This document shows positions 35,553-44,263 of a stretch of DNA of 64,000 nucleotides, piece after piece. The notes beneath the pieces were generated by a model. That model worked only from the letters and a program-made list of their open reading frames with translations, searched no databases and was not told where the DNA came from. The position numbers and the translations under genes are program-made. The stretch spans positions 19,606 to 83,605 of the forward strand of contig NZ_NOYD01000060.1 of the NCBI RefSeq assembly GCF_002258315.1, read 5' to 3'. This stretch comes from Rhodococcus sp. 06-462-5 (GTDB lineage: Bacteria > Actinomycetota > Actinomycetes > Mycobacteriales > Mycobacteriaceae). Position 1 is the stretch's first letter. Each line of letters opens with the position of its first letter.

Positions 35553-36242
35553 ATGGTCGAACTATCAAGGGGCAGTGCGGCGCTCGACGTTGTGACGACC
35601 GCCTACAAGGCCGCAACAGGATGCGCGGTTTCGTGGCCACCAGCCGGCGTTTCTGGTGACTCCGCGTGCGCGCGGTGCGGTGGCGCGACAGAAGGTTCCG
35701 GACGGCGAGTGCGTGAGACTGTGTCGAGAACGTTCACCGGGTTCGACGGGTGGGTAGACGTTGCGGCTCCTACGATGTGTCACGTCTGCGTCTGGGTGTA
35801 CACGACAACGGCACTTCGCTCGGACCTCCTGCTGGTCACCAGTGATCCAGTGTGCGCCACAAAATTGTCGAAGACCCGCTTACGTCGCGTTCTGGGACAA
35901 GCGATCTCTCCGACGTCCGCCGTCGTGGTTCCGTTACGCCCTGGGCGCAAGCACATTCTTCCTCATGCCCGGTGGGGTCGGGTCGCCGTCGACGACGTCG
36001 CGCTTCCATGGACAGAGCACGACGCGGAACGCCTGAGCGCAGTCGTGCGATTGCGACGGCGAGGGTTCTCCCTGGCAGCGCTTGCGCGCGCAGCGCCGGC
36101 ATTCAGCACGCTCAAGAACATTCCTCATCGAACGTGGACGTCTGTGTTCGCGGATTGGGACAGCCTCGATCCGTGGCGAGAGCGTCCTGTGTACCTCGAC
36201 CTCGCAGCGACGGCTTCAACGTCAACCAGAGGCACGGCATGA
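35553..36242 (+). CDS. csf1: Csf1, type IV CRISPR-Cas Cas8-like subunit
   Basis: 229 residues. Two CxxC pairs, ACARCGG at about 38-41 and CHVC near 75-78, form the zinc finger typical of Csf1. The C-terminal half is basic and helical (KTRLRRVLGQAI, VVRLRRRGFSLAALARAAP). Csf1 is the large-subunit-like protein of type IV effector complexes and is reported to contact the RNA end. The stop overlaps the cas11 start as ATGA. The assignment rests on the zinc finger, size and the following cas11-csf2-csf3 order. Confidence 0.82.
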   Translation: MVELSRGSAALDVVTTAYKAATGCAVSWPPAGVSGDSACARCGGATEGSGRRVRETVSRTFTGFDGWVDVAAPTMCHVCVWVYTTTALRSDLLLVTSDPVCATKLSKTRLRRVLGQAISPTSAVVVPLRPGRKHILPHARWGRVAVDDVALPWTEHDAERLSAVVRLRRRGFSLAALARAAPAFSTLKNIPHRTWTSVFADWDSLDPWRERPVYLDLAATASTSTRGTA

Positions 36243-36688
36243 CCCCGACCAGAGCTACGACACCGACCCGAACCTGGCTGGACGCAGCGAGCTTTCTGCC
36301 GCCCGTCACCGGTGCGGCAGCAATAGCTGAACGACTGTTGTTGCTGCTGCACTACGGAATCAACTGGGACACCGGGTGGGTGGGACGCCGGAGAGAGCTG
36401 TACTGGGACCACCACCTGCCAGACCGAGTCCGGGTCGCGACATACACCGGCGGAGCCGACCTCGATCGATGGTGGAGCACCGTGGCAACCGATCTCGAGT
36501 CAGCGCCGTCGACGAAAGAACAACGCCTCGAACTATCGGTCCTTCTACGCGAGGAATCGATACCGGTCCTGACCCTCTTACGGGAAAACACCACCGCCCT
36601 CGTACTCCGAACACGGATCGTGGCCGAAGCTGTTCAAGCGCGCCGGTCCACCGCAGCGACTGCTACATCGCCCAGGAGGCAGAAGTGA
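36239..36688 (+). CDS. cas11: Cas11-like small subunit of the type IV-B complex
   Basis: 149 residues, all helical, beginning MTPTRATTPTRTWLDA; a longer open frame upstream lies within csf1 and is not used. Helices include AAAIAERLLLLLHYGIN and LELSVLLREESIPVLTLL. In type IV-B loci a small helical protein between csf1 and csf2 forms the inner filament of the effector. ATGA overlap with csf1 and GTGA overlap with csf2 place it firmly in the operon. Confidence 0.75.
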   Translation: MTPTRATTPTRTWLDAASFLPPVTGAAAIAERLLLLLHYGINWDTGWVGRRRELYWDHHLPDRVRVATYTGGADLDRWWSTVATDLESAPSTKEQRLELSVLLREESIPVLTLLRENTTALVLRTRIVAEAVQARRSTAATATSPRRQK

Positions 36689-37545
36689 CCTCGACCATGC
36701 GCTGGCAGCTCGACATCACAGCGGTCTCGGCAATCTCGCACCGCGGTGAACACAGCGCCACCACAACGACCTTGTTCCGGCGCGAAAAAATACAGCAGCC
36801 CAACGGTTCCGCAGCCTTGGTTCCGATTGTGTCCGGGAACTCCTTCCGAGGGGCGCTCCGGCGGATCGGGGAGGAGCTATTACGGGACGTCCTCGCATAC
36901 GAAGGGCTTCTCAGCTTGTCTGCAGCACACACACTTCGGAACGGGGGCAGCCTGACCAAGGTCACCGGAGAGCCGCTGTCCGGCGAACGGCTACACCGGC
37001 TCCGTACATTGAACCCACAGGTCAGCGTGTTCGGCGGGAGCGGCGGCGGTCGAATGATCGACGGCTGTCTCCGCGTGGGCAAAGTGATCCCGCACGTCCT
37101 CGAAACCGACCACCTCATGAGCCGTCCCGCACCGGACCGTGCTGTCTTGAGCCAATTCGACACCATGGCGCTCGAACGGTACAGCCGGTTCGACGATTCC
37201 ACCGATCATGACTTCCCCGCAGTCGGCCGAACCGACGCAGCCACCGTCGACGGTAGCTCTCTGATGCGTTATGAGATCGAAACGCTGCCTGCCGGTACAC
37301 GATTCGAGTCCTTTTTGCGTCTCGATCGCGCAACCGATCTGGACGTGGCCTTCTTCTCCGACGTCGTTGGCAGGTTCGTCGAGTCCGGAACCATCGGCGG
37401 GCGTACAGCTATCGGACACGGCCTCGTCCGCACCAGATTCGAGCGGACCCTTCTCGCCGGCGACGAGCCGAAAGAGCTCGACTGGCGAACCCATCTTCGA
37501 GAGCGCCGTGACGAGGCGCTGGAAGTCATGGAGGCGTTGACGTGA
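36685..37545 (+). CDS. csf2: Csf2, Cas7-like backbone protein
   Basis: 286 residues from a GTG at 36685 with AGGAGG six bases ahead, overlapping the cas11 stop as GTGA. RAMP features are clear: the N-terminal strand WQLDITAVSAISH, SGNSFRGALRRIGEELLRD (the start of the palm), the glycine-rich VFGGSGGGRMIDG, and the C-terminal GTIGGRTAIGHGLVRTRFE. These match Csf2, which coats guide RNA as a helical filament. Length fits the family. Confidence 0.88.
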   Translation: MTSTMRWQLDITAVSAISHRGEHSATTTTLFRREKIQQPNGSAALVPIVSGNSFRGALRRIGEELLRDVLAYEGLLSLSAAHTLRNGGSLTKVTGEPLSGERLHRLRTLNPQVSVFGGSGGGRMIDGCLRVGKVIPHVLETDHLMSRPAPDRAVLSQFDTMALERYSRFDDSTDHDFPAVGRTDAATVDGSSLMRYEIETLPAGTRFESFLRLDRATDLDVAFFSDVVGRFVESGTIGGRTAIGHGLVRTRFERTLLAGDEPKELDWRTHLRERRDEALEVMEALT

Positions 37546-38261
37546 TGAGGCCGTTCGAGGTAAAAGCACACCTGGCGGTCGGACTTGCGCATGCAGCTCC
37601 GTGGGCGACGAGCCTCGATGGCTTGCTCGCATCCGAGATGTGGGAAGACGAAAAAGCCGCTGCTCGGGACCGCGGACAGTACCTCGAAGCCGCCGGCCCC
37701 GACGAGGTGCCCGCCGATCTGGATCTACCACTCGCTCGGTGCACTCTGGGGGGAGGCGACGACTGGCATTGGTGCGCGACATACGCCTATCCCGAAGACC
37801 TGGCCGACGCCCCGGAAATCCATCACTGGAGCGGACGACCCGACCACCGTGCGCTCGAGCAACTCGCGAGGTACCGACCATCGGTCATCTCCGACCGGCA
37901 GGGCCGATATCGCGCACGCCAAATGCCGCTCCTACTGACCTCCACGCGGACTGTGCTCTGGAGAGGTGTCGGCGACATCGACCGGGTGAGCGCAACCCTG
38001 GCGTCGATCGATGCGATCGGGAAGAAGCGCAGCCAGGGCGAGGGGCAGGTGCTGAGATGGGAAGTGCAGCCCGTCGACATCGATGACTGGTCGGCCGGCC
38101 ACCTCCATCCGAACGGCCACCTCGGCCGCCTGAGCCCACGCATCTGTCTGCAGGGCAAACCAACAGTCGAAACAGGCGGTTTGGGCCGAGGCGCGATACG
38201 GCCACCGCACATGCACCGGTCGAGAATGCGCGAGCTATGCATGCCATGGACACCCCAGTGA
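37542..38261 (+). CDS. csf3: Csf3, Cas5-like subunit
   Basis: 239 residues with GTG start overlapping the csf2 stop as GTGA (a neighbouring ATG is one codon in). The N-terminal strand FEVKAHLAVGLAHAAPW and the C-terminal glycine-rich IDAIGKKRSQGEGQVLRWEV are RAMP-type elements expected of Csf3, the Cas5 equivalent at the end of the complex. Followed by a further coupled gene at 38258. Confidence 0.82.
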   Translation: MMRPFEVKAHLAVGLAHAAPWATSLDGLLASEMWEDEKAAARDRGQYLEAAGPDEVPADLDLPLARCTLGGGDDWHWCATYAYPEDLADAPEIHHWSGRPDHRALEQLARYRPSVISDRQGRYRARQMPLLLTSTRTVLWRGVGDIDRVSATLASIDAIGKKRSQGEGQVLRWEVQPVDIDDWSAGHLHPNGHLGRLSPRICLQGKPTVETGGLGRGAIRPPHMHRSRMRELCMPWTPQ

Positions 38262-38500
38262 CCCGTGAACACGCACCGGAAACGTTGCGGGACAGCAACT
38301 TGTCGGAGCCGAACGCCATACTGACAACCATGCGAATCCGAACCCTCGATGGTCCACCGCTACCTGCCGAAATCTTGGCCCATGCGGCGCGCGCGGTCGT
38401 TCTTGCGGACCTTCTCGCCGGCCAAGACATCACCTGCGGCGAGAAGCCTTCAGCGAGGAGCGACGCAAGTCGAGACGCTTCGACGATCAACCGCGGTTGA
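38258..38500 (+). CDS. Small coupled gene at the end of the csf operon, unknown
   Basis: The GTG at 38258 overlaps the csf3 stop as GTGA, the same junction used by cas11-csf2 and csf2-csf3. The frame encodes 80 residues. Its core LPAEILAHAARAVVLADLLA is a plausible amphipathic helix, preceded by MRIRTLDGPP. I do not recognise it. Because it is too small and isolated in databases to be called easily, it may be an overlooked component of the locus. Alternatively it is a chance frame. Confidence 0.45.
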   Translation: MTREHAPETLRDSNLSEPNAILTTMRIRTLDGPPLPAEILAHAARAVVLADLLAGQDITCGEKPSARSDASRDASTINRG

Positions 38501-38563
38501 TCGCGCCGACTGTAACGGGGTAGGCATCACCAGGCAGGTCTGACCGGCGAATCGCGCGTTGAT

Positions 38564-38980
38564 TCACGCTGTGCGGGAGCGTATTCGGTACACCTGCCGG
38601 GTCGTGATTCCGAGCTGGCTTGCACTGGACTCGGCTGGGACGTTCTGGGCCGAAAGCGTGGCTATCGTGAGCGCCTGTTGTTGATGCCGGGTAGGCCGGC
38701 TCTCTATGGCTGTGGTGTGCTGAAGCTCTTGGCGCTCTCGTGGTGTCCTTCCGCCCCAAATTCCGTGTTGTTCGTTGTACGTCAGTGCATGGGCGAGGCA
38801 AGCGGCTCTGGCGGGGCATTCTGCGCAGACCCGCTTTGCTCTGCTGGTTGCTCCACCCGGGGGCGGGAAGAACTCCTCGGGGTCTGTCTGTGCGCACAAT
38901 GCGTCCGAGCGCCATGACGAAATGTCCGCCGCCGCGGGCGGGGGCAGTGGCGCGGCGATGGCTGTTTCGAGCGGTGTCAC
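38564..38980 (-). CDS. WhiB-family iron-sulfur regulator with C-terminal helix-turn-helix
   Basis: 138 residues from a GTG with AAAGGA ten bases ahead; a much longer open frame upstream is not coding. The four [4Fe-4S] cysteines are C29, C52, C55 and C61 (RVCAECPARAACLAH) and the turn GIWGG is at 73-77. The tail SASQLGITTRQVYRIRSR looks like a small helix-turn-helix, so it may bind DNA without partner sigma factor. It is convergent with the csf operon and divergent from the MoxR operon. It probably regulates one of them. Confidence 0.92.
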   Translation of the reverse strand: MTPLETAIAAPLPPPAAADISSWRSDALCAQTDPEEFFPPPGGATSRAKRVCAECPARAACLAHALTYNEQHGIWGGRTPRERQELQHTTAIESRPTRHQQQALTIATLSAQNVPAESSASQLGITTRQVYRIRSRTA

Positions 38981-39103
38981 GTGTTGGGTCCTTTCTTTCG
39001 GGCGACCCGGCCTTTTTCGAGTGGGTTCGACGATATCGAGGGACCCGGACACTTCACGCAGCACACGTGGCGGTCCGGTGCTCTTTGAGCCCGGACCGTC
39101 AAT

Positions 39104-39130
39104 GTCCCCGGCACTGAGTGCGCCGGGGAC
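39104..39130. repeat. Repeated hairpin, copy 1
   Basis: GTCCCCGGCAC, loop TGAGT, GCGCCGGGGAC. Copies with the same arms lie at 44665-44691 and 62803-62829. This one is in the divergent space between WhiB and MoxR genes. Confidence 0.85.
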
Positions 39131-39172
39131 GTTGACGGTTGGTGTGACTGGGTGAAAAGCGTTCTGACGCAG

Positions 39173-39211
39173 TAAGATTGAGGCGTCCTGTTGTTGGTGA
39201 GACTGACCATC
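39173..39211 (+). promoter_or_regulatory. Promoter -10 and shared leader motif, copy 1
   Basis: TAAGAT at 39173-39178 is followed by GGCGTCCTGTTGTTGG and then GACTGACCATC, ending 26 bases before the MoxR ATG. The arrangement is repeated at 62940-62979 with the same spacing. Related motifs occur at 44823-44834 and 45651-45661. Confidence 0.65.
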
Positions 39212-39237
39212 TTGCCCATCTTTCGAGGAGTTTTGCG

Positions 39238-40338
39238 ATGCCGGATTTGGCGACTGCGGTAACTGTTGTGGATGCGTGCGGGAGGGCTGGTGTCCCGTCG
39301 TTGTTGATCTCGGGTCCGGGTATGGGGAAGTCGAGCCTGGTTCGAGCACTTGCTGCATCCGAGGGGGTGTTGTGCGAAACGGTCTTGGGGTCCTTGCGGG
39401 AGCCCGCCGACTTCGCAGGCCTACCGGTAGTCCGTGAGAGTGGCGTGAGATTGGAGGCCCCGGATTGGGCGCGACGGCTACATGCAGAGGGTGGGGGCTA
39501 CCTCTTTCTGGACGAGCTGACCACGAGTCCACCGGCCGTTCAGGCGGCGATGCTGGCAGTCGCACTGGATTTGAAGGTGGGTGATCTGCAACTGCCGAAG
39601 GGGACTCGGGTCATCGCAGGTGCGAATCCGCCCGATTGCGCTGCAGGGGGGTACGAGTTGGAGGCTCCCTTAGCAAACCGCTTCTGCCACATCGAGTTCA
39701 CGCCGTCTGTCGATGAATGGCTCGACGGTATGGCCACGGGTTGGGCAAGCACGGCCTCTTCGCGTGCGGTGACCAGCGACGAGCAGCGGGAGGCGTTGGT
39801 GCGCAGTTCCATCATCGGGTACATCCAGCGTGCGCCCGAGGCGCTCGATGCGTTTCCGAAGGTCGGAGTGCAGACAGGTGGAGCATGGCCGTCTCGGCGC
39901 ACCTGGTCGATGCTTGCGCGGGTGTTGCCACATCTTTGCGACGACGACAATGCGGCGACCAACGCGGTGGTATTCGGCTTGATCGGGGAAGGCGCGGGTG
40001 TCGAATTCCTCGAATGGCGTCGCAAGGCCGACCTCCCAGACCCCGTTGCCGTGATCGAAAACCCCGAGACGGCGTTCGATTGGCGCTCGCGTCCTGATCT
40101 GGTGTGGGCCGTGCTGTCCGGCGTGACGGCGTGGGCGGCCTCGCGGGGCACCGTCGAAGCGTGGCGCAACGCCTGGGGTCCGCTGATTGCCGCCGCCGAG
40201 GCAGGAGCACCCGACGTGGCCGGGGCTGCGGCACGCACTCTGGCGAAAGCGCGACCGGCGAAGGCCGCTGTTCCTGCGAGCGCGCGCCGGTTTGCGCCGA
40301 TGCTGGTGGCAGCGGGTTTGGTCGAGGCTGCGGCATGA
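39238..40338 (+). CDS. MoxR-family AAA+ ATPase
   Basis: 366 residues from ATG with GAGGAG eight bases ahead. Walker A is SGPGMGKSSLV (about 27-36), Walker B FLDELTT, sensor 1 VIAGANPPD, and the arginine-finger region APLANRFCHIEF. The C-terminal lid has TGGAWPSRRTWSML. MoxR ATPases work as chaperones paired with VWA-domain proteins, and the next gene is such a partner, coupled by ATGA. Control is likely through the shared leader upstream. Confidence 0.9.
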   Translation: MPDLATAVTVVDACGRAGVPSLLISGPGMGKSSLVRALAASEGVLCETVLGSLREPADFAGLPVVRESGVRLEAPDWARRLHAEGGGYLFLDELTTSPPAVQAAMLAVALDLKVGDLQLPKGTRVIAGANPPDCAAGGYELEAPLANRFCHIEFTPSVDEWLDGMATGWASTASSRAVTSDEQREALVRSSIIGYIQRAPEALDAFPKVGVQTGGAWPSRRTWSMLARVLPHLCDDDNAATNAVVFGLIGEGAGVEFLEWRRKADLPDPVAVIENPETAFDWRSRPDLVWAVLSGVTAWAASRGTVEAWRNAWGPLIAAAEAGAPDVAGAAARTLAKARPAKAAVPASARRFAPMLVAAGLVEAAA

Positions 40339-41225
40339 GCGGCGTGCGTGAGCTCGAGCCGGTTGAAATGCGAGCGTTCCGACTCGCGCGGCTGGTGTCG
40401 GCTGAGCAGATGCCGTACTTCATGCGCGCTCTGTTCGCAGCGCAACCCGTGGCGGCACCGGGCCTGGGTACGTTTGCGGTCGACGCTCGGTGGCGGCTGT
40501 ACCTGGATCCGGATCTGTTGGTCGGGCCTTGCGCGTGGCCGGTGCCGATGGTCGGTGCAGTGCTGCTGCACGAGGTCGGGCATTTGTTACGGGCACACGC
40601 CGACCGTGCCGCCGCTCTGGCGAAGCCCATCGATCATCTGGTGTGGAACTTCGCGGCCGACGCCGAAATCAACGACGACCTGTTGGCTGCGGGAGTCAGC
40701 CTGCCCGAAGGGGTGATCACCCCTCAATCATTCGGCTGCCTTTCCGGAGACACAGCCGAGCAGTACTACGACTACCTGCGTGACCCGATTGCGCATCAGA
40801 CTGTCACCGAACTCGTTGGCGCTGAGGGCGATCCGGGATGCGGATCAGGATCGGGGTGCCCTGTGGTCCCCGGTGAACTCATCGGCTCGGGAGAAGTGAT
40901 CACGGAGGGACTGGACAATGCGGAAGCGGACCTGGTGCGCCGATCTATCGCGCAGGCAGTTCGCGAAGCAGCTGGTACCGGTCGAGGTAGTGCCCCGGCG
41001 GGACTGGTCCGGTGGGCAGCTGATGTTCTCGCCCCGCCCACGGTAGCGTGGGATCGTCTGCTACGGGCCGTAATTCGGCGTGCGTTGGCAGAGCAGGCGG
41101 GTAGGACGAACTATTCGTACTCCCGTCCCTCCCGCCGCAGACCTCGATGCCGCGATGGGCGAAGTGGCGGGAGTTCTCAAAGCTGGTGGCATAGCACGCG
41201 ACCGGGTTCGGATTCTGGCGTGTGA
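40335..41225 (+). CDS. Metallopeptidase-like N-terminal part of a VWA protein, frameshifted
   Basis: 296 residues. The DUF2201-type putative metallopeptidase domain has LLHEVGHLLRAH with the HExxH zinc site near 75-79, then WNFAADAEINDDLLAAG. After GRTNYSYSRPSRRR the frame leaves the expected sequence and ends in a meaningless basic tail. The VWA domain that should follow is found in another frame at 41080-41505, with about 30 residues including the metal-binding DxSxS missing. The zinc site is intact, so a truncated peptidase could still be made. Confidence 0.8.
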   Translation: MSGVRELEPVEMRAFRLARLVSAEQMPYFMRALFAAQPVAAPGLGTFAVDARWRLYLDPDLLVGPCAWPVPMVGAVLLHEVGHLLRAHADRAAALAKPIDHLVWNFAADAEINDDLLAAGVSLPEGVITPQSFGCLSGDTAEQYYDYLRDPIAHQTVTELVGAEGDPGCGSGSGCPVVPGELIGSGEVITEGLDNAEADLVRRSIAQAVREAAGTGRGSAPAGLVRWAADVLAPPTVAWDRLLRAVIRRALAEQAGRTNYSYSRPSRRRPRCRDGRSGGSSQSWWHSTRPGSDSGV

Positions 41226-41505
41226 CGCCAAATCCACTACGGCACAACACGTACGATCGGTCGCTGATGTGACGTTGGTTGGTGGTGGCGGAACCGATAT
41301 GAGGGTGGGAATCGCCGCAGCCAACGCTGCGCGCCCTGCACCCCACGTCGTCGTGGTGCTGACCGATGGCGATACACCCTGGCCCGACCGGCCCACGAGG
41401 TCCCACCTAGTGTGCGCAATCATCGGCGGCGTCCAGGGTAGGGGCGTCACACCGGCATGGGCATCGACGGTGCACGTGCCAGTCGGATCGGGGGCCACAC
41501 GATGA
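41080..41505 (+). pseudogene. Remnant VWA domain of the metallopeptidase partner
   Basis: In this frame the sequence resumes as DLDAAMGEVAGVLKAGG, VRILACDAK, GGGGTDMRVGIAAA and HVVVVLTDGDTPWP, the later strands of a von Willebrand A domain. The first strand with the MIDAS DxSxS is deleted. The junction lies near 41125-41140 (CGCCGCAGACCTCG). Together with 40335-41225 it forms one gene disrupted by an internal deletion that also changed frame. Confidence 0.75.
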
Positions 41506-41690
41506 ACGAAAGCGGACCCGTGGAACTGCTCAAGTACGCAGACAGGGTGCTCACCGGCACTGGAATCGCCGCCGCCGATATCCGCATCGTCGTCGCCAGC
41601 GCAGCGGCCGACGCCGCCACAATGGCGTTGCGCGCAGGGTGGGAGTGCGCGAGCAACGCCCTGATCCTCGTCGACGGTGACGAGCGATGA
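41502..41690 (+). CDS. Small unknown protein
   Basis: 62 residues from ATG 41502, overlapping the VWA remnant stop as ATGA. Sequence LLKYADRVLTGTGIAAADIR then VVASAAADAATMALRAGW is helical and soluble. Overlaps the next gene as ATGA. Plasmid-type operon member of unknown role. Confidence 0.6.
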   Translation: MNESGPVELLKYADRVLTGTGIAAADIRIVVASAAADAATMALRAGWECASNALILVDGDER

Positions 41691-42883
41691 GCGTGGAGTG
41701 GTTCGACCTCGCGCAACGCCTCTATGCCGCCGAAAAGATGCAACCGGTCCCTCGGCTGGCACATGCCACCTTCAAGCCGTCCAGAGCCGCCGTGGCCGTG
41801 CGTGCGGTCACGCGAGGAACAACGCTGGCCGTGTCCGTCGCTCGAGATGGATGCACCGAAGAGTCCGCGCACGACACCGAGGCTCTGGCCCTGCTCGCTC
41901 GCAACGGGGCAACGACGGTGGGTACGGCTGAACCGGCCATGCTGCTCACCGATGACGCCGCGACGATACCGAGCCTGCTGGCCCTGGCGCGTGCGCACGC
42001 CCACCACCCTGATCCGGACATAGCGGGGGCTGCCGCCATGATCGGATGGTGGGCCGATCGAGCCGACCATCCCGGAACGTCGGCGGTGATCGATCTGGTT
42101 GCTGCGTCGTCCTCGCGTCTGGTCCTCGGCACTGCGCCCGACGCCGAGCGAGCGGCCCGAACATGGCGTTCCTGGCTCGGCATTACCGACGAGAGCGTCG
42201 CAGGCCTGCATGAGTGGGCAGCGTGCATCGCAACGGGACCGCTGTTGCCGCTTCTCGATCCGATACACGACGATGACCGATACTCCTGGGATCGGACATT
42301 GTCGGCCACGACTGCGGGCCACGACTGGTCACGGCCGGACAACTCAGCTAGTGCGGCCATGGGACTACGGACCCGATGCGATGCCGCCGACCTCAAAGCC
42401 GCTGCGTTGCTGAGTGATCCACTGTGGCGAGTACGTGCGCTGCATACAGGACACGTGGCCCAGGGCATCGCATCGGTGGCGGCACCGCCGACAGGTTCAC
42501 GCCGCCGCAACGTTTCGGTGTCGGTGACCTGCGACCGGCTGGACTCAAGGATGCGGGTTGATTCGGCAGTTACGGGATGGGTCGGATCACCGCTCGATCA
42601 ACCCTTCGAGCGCTTCTCTGCCGACGTCACGTCCGCACAGGTGGTCAACGGCAAACTGACGCTCGGTATCGGGGTGTTCGGAGCGCACGCACCGAACGAC
42701 GGAGACCAGGTGACCTTGATGCCCCAACCGCCTTCACCGGCGACGATGCGAGCAGGACGGGCGAGGTACTGGAATCTGTACCGCGCTCGCCGTTCCTGGC
42801 TTTCGACCGGACAAGCCCCGAGCGCCGTGCGCCGCGAAGTCCCGCTCGATGTCCTGATAGCGGGTGCAGAGGACGCTCCGTGA
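41687..42883 (+). CDS. Unknown operon protein
   Basis: 398 residues, no recognised domain. Helical alanine-rich N-terminal part (SLLALARAHAHHPDPDIAGA), a tryptophan-containing middle (ARTWRSWLGITDESV) and a beta-rich C-terminal third (VSVSVTCDRLDSRMRVDS, FSADVTSAQVVNGKLTLG). No membrane helices or signal peptide. Coupled to the small gene before it by ATGA, and 57 bases before the helicase-like gene. It belongs to the MoxR operon. Confidence 0.65.
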   Translation: MSVEWFDLAQRLYAAEKMQPVPRLAHATFKPSRAAVAVRAVTRGTTLAVSVARDGCTEESAHDTEALALLARNGATTVGTAEPAMLLTDDAATIPSLLALARAHAHHPDPDIAGAAAMIGWWADRADHPGTSAVIDLVAASSSRLVLGTAPDAERAARTWRSWLGITDESVAGLHEWAACIATGPLLPLLDPIHDDDRYSWDRTLSATTAGHDWSRPDNSASAAMGLRTRCDAADLKAAALLSDPLWRVRALHTGHVAQGIASVAAPPTGSRRRNVSVSVTCDRLDSRMRVDSAVTGWVGSPLDQPFERFSADVTSAQVVNGKLTLGIGVFGAHAPNDGDQVTLMPQPPSPATMRAGRARYWNLYRARRSWLSTGQAPSAVRREVPLDVLIAGAEDAP

Positions 42884-42940
42884 TCAGAAGACGACCAAAA
42901 GTATTCATGAACAACACATTAGAAGAAGAACGGGACAACA

Positions 42941-44236
42941 ATGCGTATCGTCGCACCCGGAGCGGACACCCCGAACCCCGACGCAACACCTTTCAAGGGA
43001 ACCGAACCGTCATCGCCCGCCCATTGGCCCGGATCACAGATCATGGCCGACCCGATCACTGCACGCGTGCTGTTCTCTGTGTGGTCCGGAGACCCCGTTG
43101 TCGTCGTCCCGTCACCACCGGGCGCAGGAAAAACTCGACTGGTCGCGTTGCTCGCCGCCGCCTTGGCCCATCGCGCAGACCTACGGGTGGGTATCGCGGC
43201 GCAAACCCGAGAACAAGCCGTGGAAATCGCGCGTCGGCTCGGCGCGCTGACAGATCGAGCAGCGTTGATCTGGAAGGCGAAAGCACCCCTCCCCGACAGT
43301 GGAAGCACTCCCGTAGTGACAGGACGAAAAGTGCGGTGGTCGAATGAGACTGGCGCAATTCTCATCGGTACCACGGCGCCGTGGCTCTTCTCGGACCCGG
43401 ACCGAATCGGTGCCGATGTGTTGATCGTGGACGAAGCATGGCAATGTACCTACGCCGATCTGGGGGCGCTCGGCGCGATGGCTCGACAGGTCGTCTGCGT
43501 CGGAGACCCCGGACAGATCGATCCGGTGGTCACCGGAGACGTATCGCGGTGGGAGGGCAGCGAGACCGCACCGAACCTGCCTGCCCCCCTCGCTCTGCAA
43601 GCAGCTCACGGCGATTCGGTCGGCGTGGTCCGTCTGCGACACACCTGGCGTCTCGGCGCGAGGACAACGGCCCTCATTCAACCGCTGTTCTACCCCGGCC
43701 TGCCTTTCACTTCCCGTCGCCCACCGGAGCATCTGACCGATTCCAGCGGCCCCGGCCTGCCCGAACTCGCGCATCGGCCAGTGCGGGTCATCGGAGGCCC
43801 AACCGACCCCGTCCTGGCCACACAGTGCGCCCTGCGCGCGCGAGAACTGCTGGACGCCGATGTGACCACACCGGACGGACAGCGGGCCATGACAGCGGCG
43901 GACCTGGCTGTCGTCGTCCCTCATGTCACGCAGGCTGCCGCTGTCCGGGCCTTGCTCTCGGATCACCCCGACGTACTGGTCGGCACCGCAAACTCTCTGC
44001 AAGGCCTCGAACGCGCCGCCGTTGTCGTGTTGCACCCGCTTGCCGGGTACCGGACAGCCGAGCCGTTCAATCTCGACCCCGGCAGAGCGTGCGTGATGCT
44101 CACCCGCCACCGAGCCCACATGACTGTGGTCATCGATGACGCCACCGCCCACGTCCTCGAACACGCCGAACCATCCCCGGCTCACGCCACCCACACCGGC
44201 CTGATGGCCGCACTGCACTGCACGCCCGTCGTGTAG
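42941..44236 (+). CDS. Superfamily 1 helicase-like ATPase
   Basis: 431 residues with the ordered SF1 motifs: Walker A PSPPGAGKTRL, VLIVDEAWQ (motif II, DEAW in place of DEAQ/DExx), VCVGDPGQIDPV (motif III), RHTWRLG (motif IV-like arginine), VGTANSLQGLE (motif V) and VMLTRHRAHMTV (motif VI). It is compact, like UPF1/DNA2-type cores without extra domains. It could remodel DNA or RNA in plasmid or phage-like processes. It closes the MoxR operon with the 111-residue gene. Confidence 0.8.
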   Translation: MRIVAPGADTPNPDATPFKGTEPSSPAHWPGSQIMADPITARVLFSVWSGDPVVVVPSPPGAGKTRLVALLAAALAHRADLRVGIAAQTREQAVEIARRLGALTDRAALIWKAKAPLPDSGSTPVVTGRKVRWSNETGAILIGTTAPWLFSDPDRIGADVLIVDEAWQCTYADLGALGAMARQVVCVGDPGQIDPVVTGDVSRWEGSETAPNLPAPLALQAAHGDSVGVVRLRHTWRLGARTTALIQPLFYPGLPFTSRRPPEHLTDSSGPGLPELAHRPVRVIGGPTDPVLATQCALRARELLDADVTTPDGQRAMTAADLAVVVPHVTQAAAVRALLSDHPDVLVGTANSLQGLERAAVVVLHPLAGYRTAEPFNLDPGRACVMLTRHRAHMTVVIDDATAHVLEHAEPSPAHATHTGLMAALHCTPVV

Positions 44237-44263
44237 CGATCCCCAAAAAGAAAGGCACACAAC

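Noticed and set aside
35489..39103. Possible CRISPR array near the csf operon
   Set aside because: No regularly spaced repeats were found there or elsewhere; this agrees with type IV-B loci.
38980..39565. N-terminal extension of the WhiB gene to 333 residues
   Set aside because: The extra part is low-complexity shadow sequence crossing the MoxR promoter; the GTG at 38980 has a good ribosome site.
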